64,000 bases of DNA, from contig JAEXAY010000025.1 in assembly GCA_023457895.1 (NCBI GenBank), positions 48,865 through 112,864 on the forward strand. Reading direction: 5' to 3'. Of this stretch, positions 16,865-24,431 are shown piece after piece (position 1 is the first letter of the stretch; every line of letters begins with the position of its first letter). The DNA is from Pseudomonadota bacterium. GTDB taxonomy: Bacteria > Pseudomonadota > Alphaproteobacteria > Sphingomonadales > Sphingomonadaceae. The translations under genes were made by a program, and so were the position numbers. Below the pieces are notes generated by a model that worked only from the letters and a program-made list of their open reading frames with translations, did no database searches and was not told where the DNA came from.

Positions 16865-18403
16865 ATGCATCCATCGGTCCATGCCCAAAGCGGTCCTGAC
16901 AAGGCCGCCGTCATCATGGGGGACAGCGGAAAGGTGATAAGCTATGGTGAGCTTGACGCCCTTTCCAATCAGGCCGCGCAGCTGTTTCGCGCCAAGGGCA
17001 TGGAGATCGGCGACACCATCGCGCTGTTCCTCGACAATCACCCGCTTTATTTCCCGCTGGTTTGGGGCGCGCAGCGGGCGGGCCTCCACTATGTCTGCAT
17101 GTCGTCGCGGCTGACCAAGGCCGAGGCACTCTATATCGTCGAGGATTCGGGTGCGCGACTGCTGGTGACGTCGGCATCGCTCGTCCCCACCGCTGAAGCG
17201 ATGGAAAAGGAATTGCAGCGTTCCGGAAAACCGGCCATCCTGCTGATGGCGGACGGGGCCGTAGCGGGGTTCGAAGATCTTGACGCGCTGCTCGCCAGCC
17301 AACCGGAAACACCGATCGCCGATGAGCGTGCCGGTGTCGATATGCTCTATTCGTCCGGCACGACCGGCAGACCGAAGGGCGTGCGGATTCCGCTCCCGCC
17401 CGATCCCGCGATCGATGGCGTCAACCTGCTCGCACAGCTGGCCCAGTTTCTCTACCAGCCCGATGCGACCAGCATCTATCTGTCGCCGTCGCCGCTCTAC
17501 CATGCTGCGCCGCTCAGATGGTGCATGACGATGCACCGGCTCGGCGCAACGGTGATCGTGATGGAACATTTCGATCCCGAACAGGCACTTGTGCTGATCG
17601 AACGCTATCGCGTCACCCATGCGCAGTTCGTACCGACCCATTTCGTGCGGATGCTGAAATTGCCCGATGAAGTGCGCACGCGCTATGATCATTCGAGCCT
17701 GAAAGTCGTGTTCCACGCCGCCGCGCCCTGTCCGATTCCGGTCAAGCAGGCGATGATCGACTGGTGGGGGCCGATCATCAGCGAATATTATGCCGGGTCC
17801 GAAGGCATCGGCATGACCCATATCCGCTCGGACGAATGGCTCGAGCGGCCGGGTTCGGTCGGCAAGGCTATCCTCGGCATCCTTCATATCTGCGACGATG
17901 ACGGCAATGAGCTTCCCGTGGGCGGGGAAGGCACGGTCTATTTCGAAAGCCCCAACAGGTTTGAATATCATAACGACCCTGAAAAAACCGCGGAGAGCAG
18001 GCTCGAGAATGGCTGGATGACGATCGGCGATATCGGACGCGTCGATGCCGATGGCTATCTGACGCTGACCGACCGCAAGAGCTTCATGATCATCTCCGGC
18101 GGGGTGAATATCTATCCGCAGGAAATCGAGAACCGGCTGGTGGTCCATCCCAAGGTCGCCGATGCGGCGGTGATCGGTGCGCCGGACGAGATCATGGGGG
18201 AAATCGTCGTGGCGGTGATCCAGCCGGCCAGTTGGGCCGATGCGGGCGAGGCGCTTTCCGCCGAACTCGAGGCCTGGTGCCGCGAGGAGCTGGCCGGCCC
18301 GAAAATTCCGCGCCAGTTCGACTATGAAGCCGAATTGCCGCGCCATCCGACCGGCAAGCTCTACAAGCGCCTGTTACGCGACCGTTATTGGGGGAAAGCA
18401 TGA
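16865..18403 (+). CDS. Acyl-CoA synthetase (AMP-binding enzyme)
   Basis: ANL-superfamily ligase of 512 aa. The phosphate-binding loop MLYSSGTTGRPKGVR is at about residues 160-174, YYAGSEG is the A5 motif, GWMTIGDIGRVDADGYLTLTDR is A7/A8, and the catalytic lysine is in PTGKLYKR near the C-terminus. It activates a carboxylate as adenylate and then CoA thioester. It is translationally coupled (ATGA) to an enoyl-CoA hydratase-like gene, which points to a carboxylic or aromatic acid catabolic step; no specific substrate can be named. Confidence 0.9.
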   Translation: MHPSVHAQSGPDKAAVIMGDSGKVISYGELDALSNQAAQLFRAKGMEIGDTIALFLDNHPLYFPLVWGAQRAGLHYVCMSSRLTKAEALYIVEDSGARLLVTSASLVPTAEAMEKELQRSGKPAILLMADGAVAGFEDLDALLASQPETPIADERAGVDMLYSSGTTGRPKGVRIPLPPDPAIDGVNLLAQLAQFLYQPDATSIYLSPSPLYHAAPLRWCMTMHRLGATVIVMEHFDPEQALVLIERYRVTHAQFVPTHFVRMLKLPDEVRTRYDHSSLKVVFHAAAPCPIPVKQAMIDWWGPIISEYYAGSEGIGMTHIRSDEWLERPGSVGKAILGILHICDDDGNELPVGGEGTVYFESPNRFEYHNDPEKTAESRLENGWMTIGDIGRVDADGYLTLTDRKSFMIISGGVNIYPQEIENRLVVHPKVADAAVIGAPDEIMGEIVVAVIQPASWADAGEALSAELEAWCREELAGPKIPRQFDYEAELPRHPTGKLYKRLLRDRYWGKA

Positions 18404-19224
18404 GCGAGATGATAAATTTCCGTGACCGGGTGACGATTGCGGTGGCGGACCATATTGCCGATGTTCGCCTTGCGCGGGCGGACAAGCTCAATGCGCTCGA
18501 TGGCGACATGTTCAATGGCATTGCCGAGGCGGTGGAATGGCTGGCAGGGCAGAAGGGGGTGCGCGTCGCGGTGCTTTCCGGCGAGGGCCGCGCCTTTTGC
18601 GCAGGCCTTGACCTCCAGGCGATGATGGGGACGGGCGGCGGCGTCAGCACCGGCGGCGCGCCGCTGGCGGACCGTACCCATGGCCCGGACAAGGACGCCA
18701 ACCTTGCGCAATATGCCGCATGGGGCTGGCGCACGCTCCCCATGCCGGTGATCGCGGCGGTGCATGGCGTCTGCTTCGGCGGCGGGTTCCAGATCATGAG
18801 CGGCGCCGATATCCGCATCGCCACCGCCGACGCACGCATGGCGATCATGGAGATGAAGTGGGGCATCGTCCCCGACATGGCGGGTTATGCGCTGTGGAAA
18901 GGGCTGGTGCGCGACGACATAGTGCGCGAGCTTACCTACACCAACCGCGAATTTTCGGGTGAGGATGCCGCCCGGCTGGGTTTTGTCACCCATATCGCCG
19001 AGGATCCGCACGCGCTCGCAATGACGCTGGCAGAGGCGATTGCCGCCAAGAATCCACACGCCATCCGCGCGGCCAAGGCGCTGTTCAACGCCAATGGCGA
19101 CCGCACCACCGCGGAAATCCTCAAGGCCGAAAGCGTGGCGCAGGATGGCTTGCTGCGCACGCCCAACCAGATCGAACAGGTCATGGCCGAAATGCAGAAG
19201 CGCGCGCCGGTGTTTGACGATTAG
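18400..19224 (+). CDS. Crotonase/enoyl-CoA hydratase family protein
   Basis: Protein of 274 aa with the crotonase fold. The oxyanion-hole segments are GRAFCAGLDLQAM (about residues 62-74) and VHGVCFGGGFQIMSGADIRIA (about 120-140). Family members hydrate, isomerise or cleave acyl-CoA thioesters; the specific reaction is not evident. The ATG at 18400 forms an ATGA overlap with the synthetase stop and has GGGGGAAAG upstream. Confidence 0.88.
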   Translation: MSEMINFRDRVTIAVADHIADVRLARADKLNALDGDMFNGIAEAVEWLAGQKGVRVAVLSGEGRAFCAGLDLQAMMGTGGGVSTGGAPLADRTHGPDKDANLAQYAAWGWRTLPMPVIAAVHGVCFGGGFQIMSGADIRIATADARMAIMEMKWGIVPDMAGYALWKGLVRDDIVRELTYTNREFSGEDAARLGFVTHIAEDPHALAMTLAEAIAAKNPHAIRAAKALFNANGDRTTAEILKAESVAQDGLLRTPNQIEQVMAEMQKRAPVFDD

Positions 19225-19242
19225 GGTTCGAGGATTAGCCGG

Positions 19243-19612
19243 CATACCATATCTTGTTGTCGTCGCCCCGGAACGGCGCAATGCACGCGTTTCTGCCAAA
19301 AACACCCTCTTAAGTTGATAAAGTTGAGGAGTAAGCGCGGTTTCAGCCGGACCCAAGATATTGGGGAGGGGTCAGTGCGGCGGCTGGCTGACACCCGGCG
19401 CCACGCATCCTCGCGTTTGCCTTGGCCGGTGCTTAAAGTGACTAAAGTGACGCTACAATCCAACATTGCCGGAACCCTACAGTGCAGCGGCATCGGGACG
19501 GCGCAGGATTGATCCCGGACCATCCGCGCCCAATCGAGCGAGGCTGGAAACCTTCCGGGCTGTAGGAAAGCGATTTGTGGGGCAAAACCGTCCGGTCTGG
19601 TTCAGGCGTCGC
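19243..19612 (-). repeat. Unexplained intergenic element, copy B
   Basis: Second copy of the element at 7384-7733, about 11.9 kb away and in the same orientation. Matching blocks: CATACCAT near 19243, TCTGCCAAAAACACC at 19292, TTGATAAAGTTGAG at 19315, CCGGACCCAAGATAT at 19347, GCTTAAAGTGACTAAAGTGA at 19431, AATCGAGCGAGGCT at 19532 and TAGGAAAGCG near 19563. The core 19292-19465 is best conserved; flanks drift. On the minus strand both copies keep an open frame between the two motif blocks and align there without gaps. It fills the gap between the crotonase and ATP12 genes, where no other feature is seen. Confidence 0.7.
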
Positions 19613-19651
19613 CCGGAGTCCGCACGGTGGACTGCCGTGACGTCATGAAGC

Positions 19652-20368
19652 CTATCCGTTCAAGGCTGCGTCCAGAAACGCGGCGGCATCGTCCCATTCC
19701 TGCTGGTGGAACGCGCGTGCCTTTTGCGCTTCCGCATCGGCACCCCACATTTCCTCCTGCCACAATTCGTCGAGCGTGACGGCGGGCCATAGCTCGGCAG
19801 CGGTGCGATGGCCTTCGGCGAGCGCGAGGCTGGCGACCAGCGAACCGCCGAGGCTGGTCAGGATGGCGAGCGGGGCGAGGGCGAACGCGTCATGCGCGGC
19901 GACCGCGTCGCGAAGCCGGGTGCGGGTCTGTTCGGGCTGGGTAACGGGAGTCACGCCCTGCGTCACCGCAAACTCGACATCATAGCGCTGCTCGGCCCAG
20001 TCGAGCAGGGGATTCCACGCTGCGATCTGGCGCGCGACGAGCGGTTCCGGGTCGAGCGCGCGGTAACAAAACAAATCGCTTTCGCCATAGCGCGCGATGT
20101 CCGCGACATAGGTTTCGCGGTCCGGCGCGATGCGGTCGATCGCGGCATTGGCCATGCCGGTGAAACGCATCGTGCGCGGATCGATTGTGTCGCCTTGCGC
20201 GCACCATTCGTCGGCGATCAGCGCGGCCAGCGATGGCGATGGCACCATCAGCGGCGCCCGGCCGGGGGTGCGCACCGGCCTGCCGTCGAGCAAAATCTCC
20301 CAGCCATCGGTGTCCTCGCGCGGACTCACATCCTCGTAAAAACGTTTCACGCGCCGGGGGACTTCCAT
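19652..20368 (-). CDS. ATP12 family chaperone (F1-ATPase assembly)
   Basis: Protein of 238 aa matching the ATP12 family, whose mitochondrial member chaperones the F1 alpha subunit. Typical features: KRFYEDV near the N-terminus, ILLDGRPVRTP, IADEWCAQGD and a central NPLLDWAEQRYD segment. Alphaproteobacteria commonly carry this gene. It overlaps the preceding small membrane-protein gene by 22 bp on the same strand, at the end of a run that begins with crcB. Confidence 0.87.
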   Translation of the reverse strand: MEVPRRVKRFYEDVSPREDTDGWEILLDGRPVRTPGRAPLMVPSPSLAALIADEWCAQGDTIDPRTMRFTGMANAAIDRIAPDRETYVADIARYGESDLFCYRALDPEPLVARQIAAWNPLLDWAEQRYDVEFAVTQGVTPVTQPEQTRTRLRDAVAAHDAFALAPLAILTSLGGSLVASLALAEGHRTAAELWPAVTLDELWQEEMWGADAEAQKARAFHQQEWDDAAAFLDAALNG

Positions 20369-20586
20369 TTGCGGGCCAGCGCGATCGGCAGCCAGAAGGC
20401 TTCGACCAGCCCGGCAAGGATGATGATGAGTCCGGTACGCAGGCGATCGGCCTCGGCCACGTCCATCACCTTGCCGGCATAGACGAGCAGGCCGAAAGCA
20501 ACGAGCGCCGCACCGGTGAGGCGCAGCATCGAAAGGATGAAAAACCGTTTTCGGGCTTGCTGTTCATCAGACTGCGGGCTGGGCAT
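20347..20586 (-). CDS. Small two-helix membrane protein, unknown
   Basis: Protein of 79 aa with a polar N-terminus (about 1-17) and two hydrophobic helices (about 22-40 and 50-70), then a basic tail. No family recognised. It overlaps HAD upstream (20 bp) and ATP12 downstream (22 bp), so it looks like an integral member of this operon. Start is uncertain: ATGs at 20586 and 20595 both follow AGGA, one spaced long and one short. Confidence 0.65.
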   Translation of the reverse strand: MPSPQSDEQQARKRFFILSMLRLTGAALVAFGLLVYAGKVMDVAEADRLRTGLIIILAGLVEAFWLPIALARKWKSPGA

Positions 20587-21241
20587 GATTACCATATTTC
20601 CTGATCTGTACGGGAGCAGTCGCGATATGATCGGCCCCTGCCTCGCGCAGCGCGGCCGGGTCATGATAGCCCCAATCGACGCCGATGGCGATCATCCCCG
20701 CCGATTTTCCCATCAACATGTCATAGCTGGTATCGCCGATCATCAGGCTGACTGTGGGATCGGCCCCGGCTTCGGCGAGTGCAGTGAGCGCCATCGAGGG
20801 GTGCGGCTTGGACGGGTGGCGGTCGGCGGTCTGGAGCGTCACGAAACGGCGCTCGAGGCCGTGATGATGGAGGATGCGCAGCAGGCCGCGATCGCTGTTG
20901 CCGGTCGCGACCCCGAGCAGCCAGCCATCCTGCTCCAGCGCATCGAGCAGCCCGCTGATCCCATCGTACAGATGCCCGGCATGATAGGCGTCGCCTTTCG
21001 CGAGCGCGGAAAAGCTGCGCTTGTAATCGTCGGTGAGGCGGTCGAGCAGCGCATCATCGGTATCGGCGGGCGCAAGCCGGGCCATCGCCTCGCGCACATG
21101 CAGGCCGACGCCGCGCCGGATCTGATGGTGGTCGGGTATGGCGAGACCATGCTCGCCGAACACCGCCGCGACCGCCGCACAGATATTATGCTGGCTGTCG
21201 ACCAGCGTGCCATCGCAATCGAACAGGGCGAGCCGGTTCAT
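20567..21241 (-). CDS. HAD hydrolase, phosphoglycolate phosphatase-like
   Basis: Protein of 224 aa with HAD motif I (LFDCDGTLVDS, nucleophile D8 and D10), a helical cap (about 20-85), motif II (VATGNSDRG), a lysine before P-H-P and motif IV (MIGDTSYDMLMG). Closest in layout to Gph-type phosphatases, which remove 2-phosphoglycolate, but related phosphatases look alike. The start overlaps the stop of the FMN-binding gene (ATGA). Confidence 0.84.
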   Translation of the reverse strand: MNRLALFDCDGTLVDSQHNICAAVAAVFGEHGLAIPDHHQIRRGVGLHVREAMARLAPADTDDALLDRLTDDYKRSFSALAKGDAYHAGHLYDGISGLLDALEQDGWLLGVATGNSDRGLLRILHHHGLERRFVTLQTADRHPSKPHPSMALTALAEAGADPTVSLMIGDTSYDMLMGKSAGMIAIGVDWGYHDPAALREAGADHIATAPVQIRKYGNHAQPAV

Positions 21242-21849
21242 GCCGGCTCTGTATCTGCCGCGCGCATCAGCGCAGCCATGGCCGCCGATCCGCTCGCCTC
21301 AAGAGTGTCAGCCACCCGCATGCGCATCTCGATACTTTTGTTCTGTCCCAGTTTGCGGGTCCCCCGCCATTGTTCGACCCGCATTTCGAACCCCGCGATG
21401 GCGCCGAGCAACTTGCGGTAGATTTCCGCATCGAGCTTGCCGGCTGTCCAGGGTTGCTTGGGTGCGAGGCGCGCTTCGTGCCGGGCGGAAAGGGCTTCCA
21501 CCTGGTCGACCAGCTCAGTATCGCTCAGTCGCCGCAACGGCCCCTGAAGCTCGGCCGCGACATAGTTCCACGTCGGTACCTGTTGGTCGAGACCATACCA
21601 GTCCGGGCTGATATAGGCATCGGGTCCATTGACCACGAACAGGCCGGTCGCGCCGTCGAGATGGCGGGTGAGGGCGTTGCCGCGCGCGAGGTGAAAGCGC
21701 AGATGCGTATCGTCCTGCCAGACGACGGGAATATGCGCGACGCGCGGACCGTCGGGCGTCGTGGCGAATAATTGCCCAAAGGCCGTGTCGGCGACAAAGG
21801 CCTTGATCGCGGCGGGGTCGTCCCAGTGAAACGCGCGGTTGGGGTGCAT
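21238..21849 (-). CDS. PaiB-like FMN-binding protein
   Basis: Protein of 203 aa with the PaiB/FMN-binding split-barrel pattern: MHPNRAFHWDD at the start, F-A-T-T-P-D-G-P-R-V-A-H-I-P, HLARGNAL and PDWYG--QVPTWNYV. Family members were described as negative regulators of sporulation and degradative enzymes in Bacillus, but the biochemical role in proteobacteria is unknown; an FMN- or haem-linked function is possible. Coupled with the HAD gene downstream and only 2 bp from rluA upstream. Confidence 0.85.
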   Translation of the reverse strand: MHPNRAFHWDDPAAIKAFVADTAFGQLFATTPDGPRVAHIPVVWQDDTHLRFHLARGNALTRHLDGATGLFVVNGPDAYISPDWYGLDQQVPTWNYVAAELQGPLRRLSDTELVDQVEALSARHEARLAPKQPWTAGKLDAEIYRKLLGAIAGFEMRVEQWRGTRKLGQNKSIEMRMRVADTLEASGSAAMAALMRAADTEPA

Positions 21850-21851
21850 CG

Positions 21852-23099
21852 CTAGCTGCGCGTCTTGCGGCGCGCCTTGGGGCGGGTACCGGTGGTCTGG
21901 CCCTTGCCGCGCGGCATGGTCGAAGCGACGTGTTTCTTTGCCGACGCCTTTTTGGGCGCGGCCTTGGGCTTGGCCGGTTTGGCCGGAGCGCCGCGCCGTT
22001 CCTGCCGCTCGCCCTTGCGCTCCTTGCGGACCTGCTTGAAATGCGCCTTGGCCTGCTGCTTCCTGACCGCCTTGGGGGCAGGGGGCGGACCATCGTCGAT
22101 CGGAAGATCGCCATTGGCGAGATCGAAGCCGAGCTGTTCCATGCTCTCGGCGAAATGTTCGGGGAGGTCGGCCTTGATGTCGATCCGCCCGCCATCGGGG
22201 TGGTCGATCCGGATGCGGCGCGCATGAAGGTGCATCTTGCGGCTGATCGTGCCGGTGAGGAAGGCGTCCTTGCCGCCATATTTGCCATCGCCGACAATCG
22301 GGTGGCCGATCGCCGCCATGTGGACGCGCAGCTGATGGGTGCGGCCGGTATAGGGCTGGAGTTCGACCCAGGCGGCGCGGTTGCCGACCTGCTCGATCAC
22401 GCGGTAGCGCGAGCGCGAGGCCGCCCCCTCCTTTTCATCGACATAGATTTTTTCGCCGCCGGTGCCGGGCTGCTTGGCGAGCGGCAGGTCGATCATGCCA
22501 TCCTCTATGCCGGGCACGCCCACCACCAGCGCCCAGTAGATCTTGCGCGCGGTGCGGCCGGAAAAGCTTTTCGAGAAAAAAGCGGCGGCGCGCGAGGTGC
22601 GGGCCAGCAGCAGCGCGCCGGAAGTGTCCTTGTCGAGCCGGTGGACCAGCTTGGGGCGCTGGTCGGCATCGAACCACAGCGCATCGAGGAGACCATCGAC
22701 ATGCTCGCTGGTGCGCGTGCCGCCCTGTGTTGCAAGGCCGGGCGGCTTGTTGATGACGATCGCCTGATCGTCCCTGTGGATCACGAGGCTTTCGGCAAAG
22801 TCGATCTGGTCGGCGGTGAGAACGGGGCGCGGCTTTTTCGCCTTCGCCTTGCCCGGCGCTGGCGCTTCGGCGGGCGGCACGCGGATCTGCTGACCCGCCG
22901 CCAGCCGGTCGCCGGGCGTCGCCCGCGCGCCATCAACGCGCAGCTGACCGGTGCGCGCCCAGCGCGACACGAGATTGAAGCTCGCATCGGGCAGATGGCG
23001 CTTGAACCAGCGGTCAAGCCTGATGCCGTCATCGTCGGGGCCGACGGTGAAGCTTCTCACATCGTCGCTATGCGCGGATTTCGGCGCTTTTGCCATCAT
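21852..23099 (-). CDS. RluA-family pseudouridine synthase with basic C-terminal tail
   Basis: Protein of 415 aa. An S4-like RNA-binding region covers about residues 12-75 (RLDRWFKRHLP, R-W-A-R-T-G-Q-L-R-V-D-G). The catalytic domain has HRLDKDTSGALLLA with the catalytic aspartate, then YTGRTHQLRVHMAAIGHPIVGD. Likely an RluC/D-type large-subunit rRNA enzyme. The last ~85 residues are low-complexity and rich in Lys, Arg, Ala and Pro, an extra RNA-binding tail. The start ATGATG overlaps the crcB stop; upstream open frame is non-homologous. Confidence 0.87.
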   Translation of the reverse strand: MMAKAPKSAHSDDVRSFTVGPDDDGIRLDRWFKRHLPDASFNLVSRWARTGQLRVDGARATPGDRLAAGQQIRVPPAEAPAPGKAKAKKPRPVLTADQIDFAESLVIHRDDQAIVINKPPGLATQGGTRTSEHVDGLLDALWFDADQRPKLVHRLDKDTSGALLLARTSRAAAFFSKSFSGRTARKIYWALVVGVPGIEDGMIDLPLAKQPGTGGEKIYVDEKEGAASRSRYRVIEQVGNRAAWVELQPYTGRTHQLRVHMAAIGHPIVGDGKYGGKDAFLTGTISRKMHLHARRIRIDHPDGGRIDIKADLPEHFAESMEQLGFDLANGDLPIDDGPPPAPKAVRKQQAKAHFKQVRKERKGERQERRGAPAKPAKPKAAPKKASAKKHVASTMPRGKGQTTGTRPKARRKTRS

Positions 23100-23473
23100 G
23101 CCACCTGCCGCATCAGAGCCAGCCCGGCAAATAGTGCGAGGACCGAACCCGCCACCGACACCAGCGCATACCCCGCCGCCGAACTCCATGTGCCGCGCTG
23201 GATCATGTTGGTGAGCTCAAGGCTGAAGGCGGAAAAAGTGGTGAAGCCGCCGAGCAAGCCCACCGCAAGCAGGAGCCGCCACGGCTCATTGCCCGACGCA
23301 TGGCGCGCAAGCCATCCGGCGAGCAGTCCCATCGCCAGACCGCCCGTCAGATTGGCAGCGAGTGTCCCATATGGAAAGCCGGTCCCCAACGCATGGGTCA
23401 GCCCGCGTCCGAGATGATAGCGCAGCGCCGCGCCGGCGGCACCGCCAGCCATGACAAGGAGGGTTGCATTCAT
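23096..23473 (-). CDS. crcB: Fluoride channel CrcB/Fluc
   Basis: Membrane protein of 125 aa with four hydrophobic helices. Family motifs are GGAAGAALRYHLGRG near the N-terminus, G-T-L-A-A-N-L-T-G in helix 2 (conserved pore Asn) and GGFTTFSAFSLE in helix 3 (phenylalanine box). It exports fluoride as a dual-topology dimer. First gene of the minus-strand run to ATP12. I looked for a fluoride riboswitch in 23474-23546 and did not find the expected conserved core. Confidence 0.93.
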   Translation of the reverse strand: MNATLLVMAGGAAGAALRYHLGRGLTHALGTGFPYGTLAANLTGGLAMGLLAGWLARHASGNEPWRLLLAVGLLGGFTTFSAFSLELTNMIQRGTWSSAAGYALVSVAGSVLALFAGLALMRQVA

Positions 23474-23546
23474 GCCTTCGCCCCTAGAGCATTTTCGAGC
23501 CGGATGGAAACTCTGCCGCTATTGAAAATTGGCCGAGGCCGTCCTT

Positions 23547-23885
23547 TCAGGTCATGGGGCGGTAATGGTCCGGATATTGCCGCGCGATATGTTCCGCGAC
23601 CGGCGCATAGAGTGGCTGCAGGAACTCGCAGCCAAAGGCGCTGTTTTCAACCCAGCGAACCATCGCGTGCAGCGCGTTGAGTGAGGGGATGTGAAGATAA
23701 ACGGAATCGCCCGGATTCAGCCGCGCGGCCGTCATGGCGCGGAAACCATGTGTGGAAATTTCCACCACGCGAATCTTGACCTTGCTGAGATCGGCGACGC
23801 GTAACTGCGCTTCGAACGCGACCGGCGCGCGCGACACCTTGCGCCGGCCTTGATCAGCAACATGGGAGGGAAATGGTTTGGACAT
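23547..23885 (-). CDS. PilZ-domain protein 1
   Basis: Protein of 112 aa, essentially one PilZ domain. The c-di-GMP motif RxxxR is present as RRKVSR near residue 14, but the second motif reads E-I-S-T-H-G, with Glu replacing the usual Asp/Asn, so ligand binding may be weaker. The C-terminal half (MVRWVENSAFGCEFL) is canonical. The ATG at 23885 is used; a TTG at 23909 is also in frame. A related gene lies upstream on the same strand. Confidence 0.82.
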   Translation of the reverse strand: MSKPFPSHVADQGRRKVSRAPVAFEAQLRVADLSKVKIRVVEISTHGFRAMTAARLNPGDSVYLHIPSLNALHAMVRWVENSAFGCEFLQPLYAPVAEHIARQYPDHYRPMT

Positions 23886-24002
23886 GCGGTGCGACCCGGA
23901 TGGTTTCAACAGGACTTGTAAAATATGGCTTGAGCCGCAGAAAACAAGCCTTGAACCGGGATGCGCACGGGACGCAAAACGGATTTCGCGTCTGGACGGG
24001 CT

Positions 24003-24356
24003 TCAGAAACGGTCGAATTCATGCCGCGTATCGTCGACGCGGGGATGGAGCTGGCGGATATGGGCGACCACAGCCGGGTGTAGGGATTGCACGAATTCGC
24101 ATCCATGTTCGCTGTTGGCGCTCCAGCGGACCATTGCCTCGAGCGGTTGCAGTCCCGGAATCGACAGCCATACGAGCTGGCCGGGGCGCACTTTGAACAA
24201 GGTGGAGATGCGGAAGCCCGAGATTGACAGGTCTATTACCTCGACATCCATTGTCGAATGACCACGTTCGCGCAGCTTGGCGGTAAATCCCACCGGAAGC
24301 CGCGATGCGCGGCGTCCGTCACGTTGTTCTTGGCGTTCGCGGCGATCGGCTTCCAC
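24003..24356 (-). CDS. PilZ-domain protein 2
   Basis: Protein of 117 aa, one PilZ domain with both c-di-GMP motifs intact: RRASR at about residues 15-19 and DLSISG at about 42-47, then MVRWSANSEHGCEFV. It starts with GTG at 24356. It resembles PilZ protein 1 over its whole length, so the pair probably arose by tandem duplication. These stand-alone domains act as c-di-GMP receptors; the partner is not evident. Confidence 0.86.
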   Translation of the reverse strand: MEADRRERQEQRDGRRASRLPVGFTAKLRERGHSTMDVEVIDLSISGFRISTLFKVRPGQLVWLSIPGLQPLEAMVRWSANSEHGCEFVQSLHPAVVAHIRQLHPRVDDTRHEFDRF

Positions 24357-24431
24357 TGATTCGTGCCCTGTGTCTGGAGGTTATTCAATCTTCTGCTTAA
24401 CCCAGATCAGGTTAAAATAAGGTGACCGATG

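Noticed and set aside
23474..23520. GAGCATTTTCGAGCCGGATG motif near crcB as a regulatory site
   Set aside because: Looks like a fragment of a dispersed alphaproteobacterial repeat; single copy here and no clear function.
23474..23546. Fluoride riboswitch ahead of crcB
   Set aside because: The expected conserved core and pseudoknot pattern are not seen.
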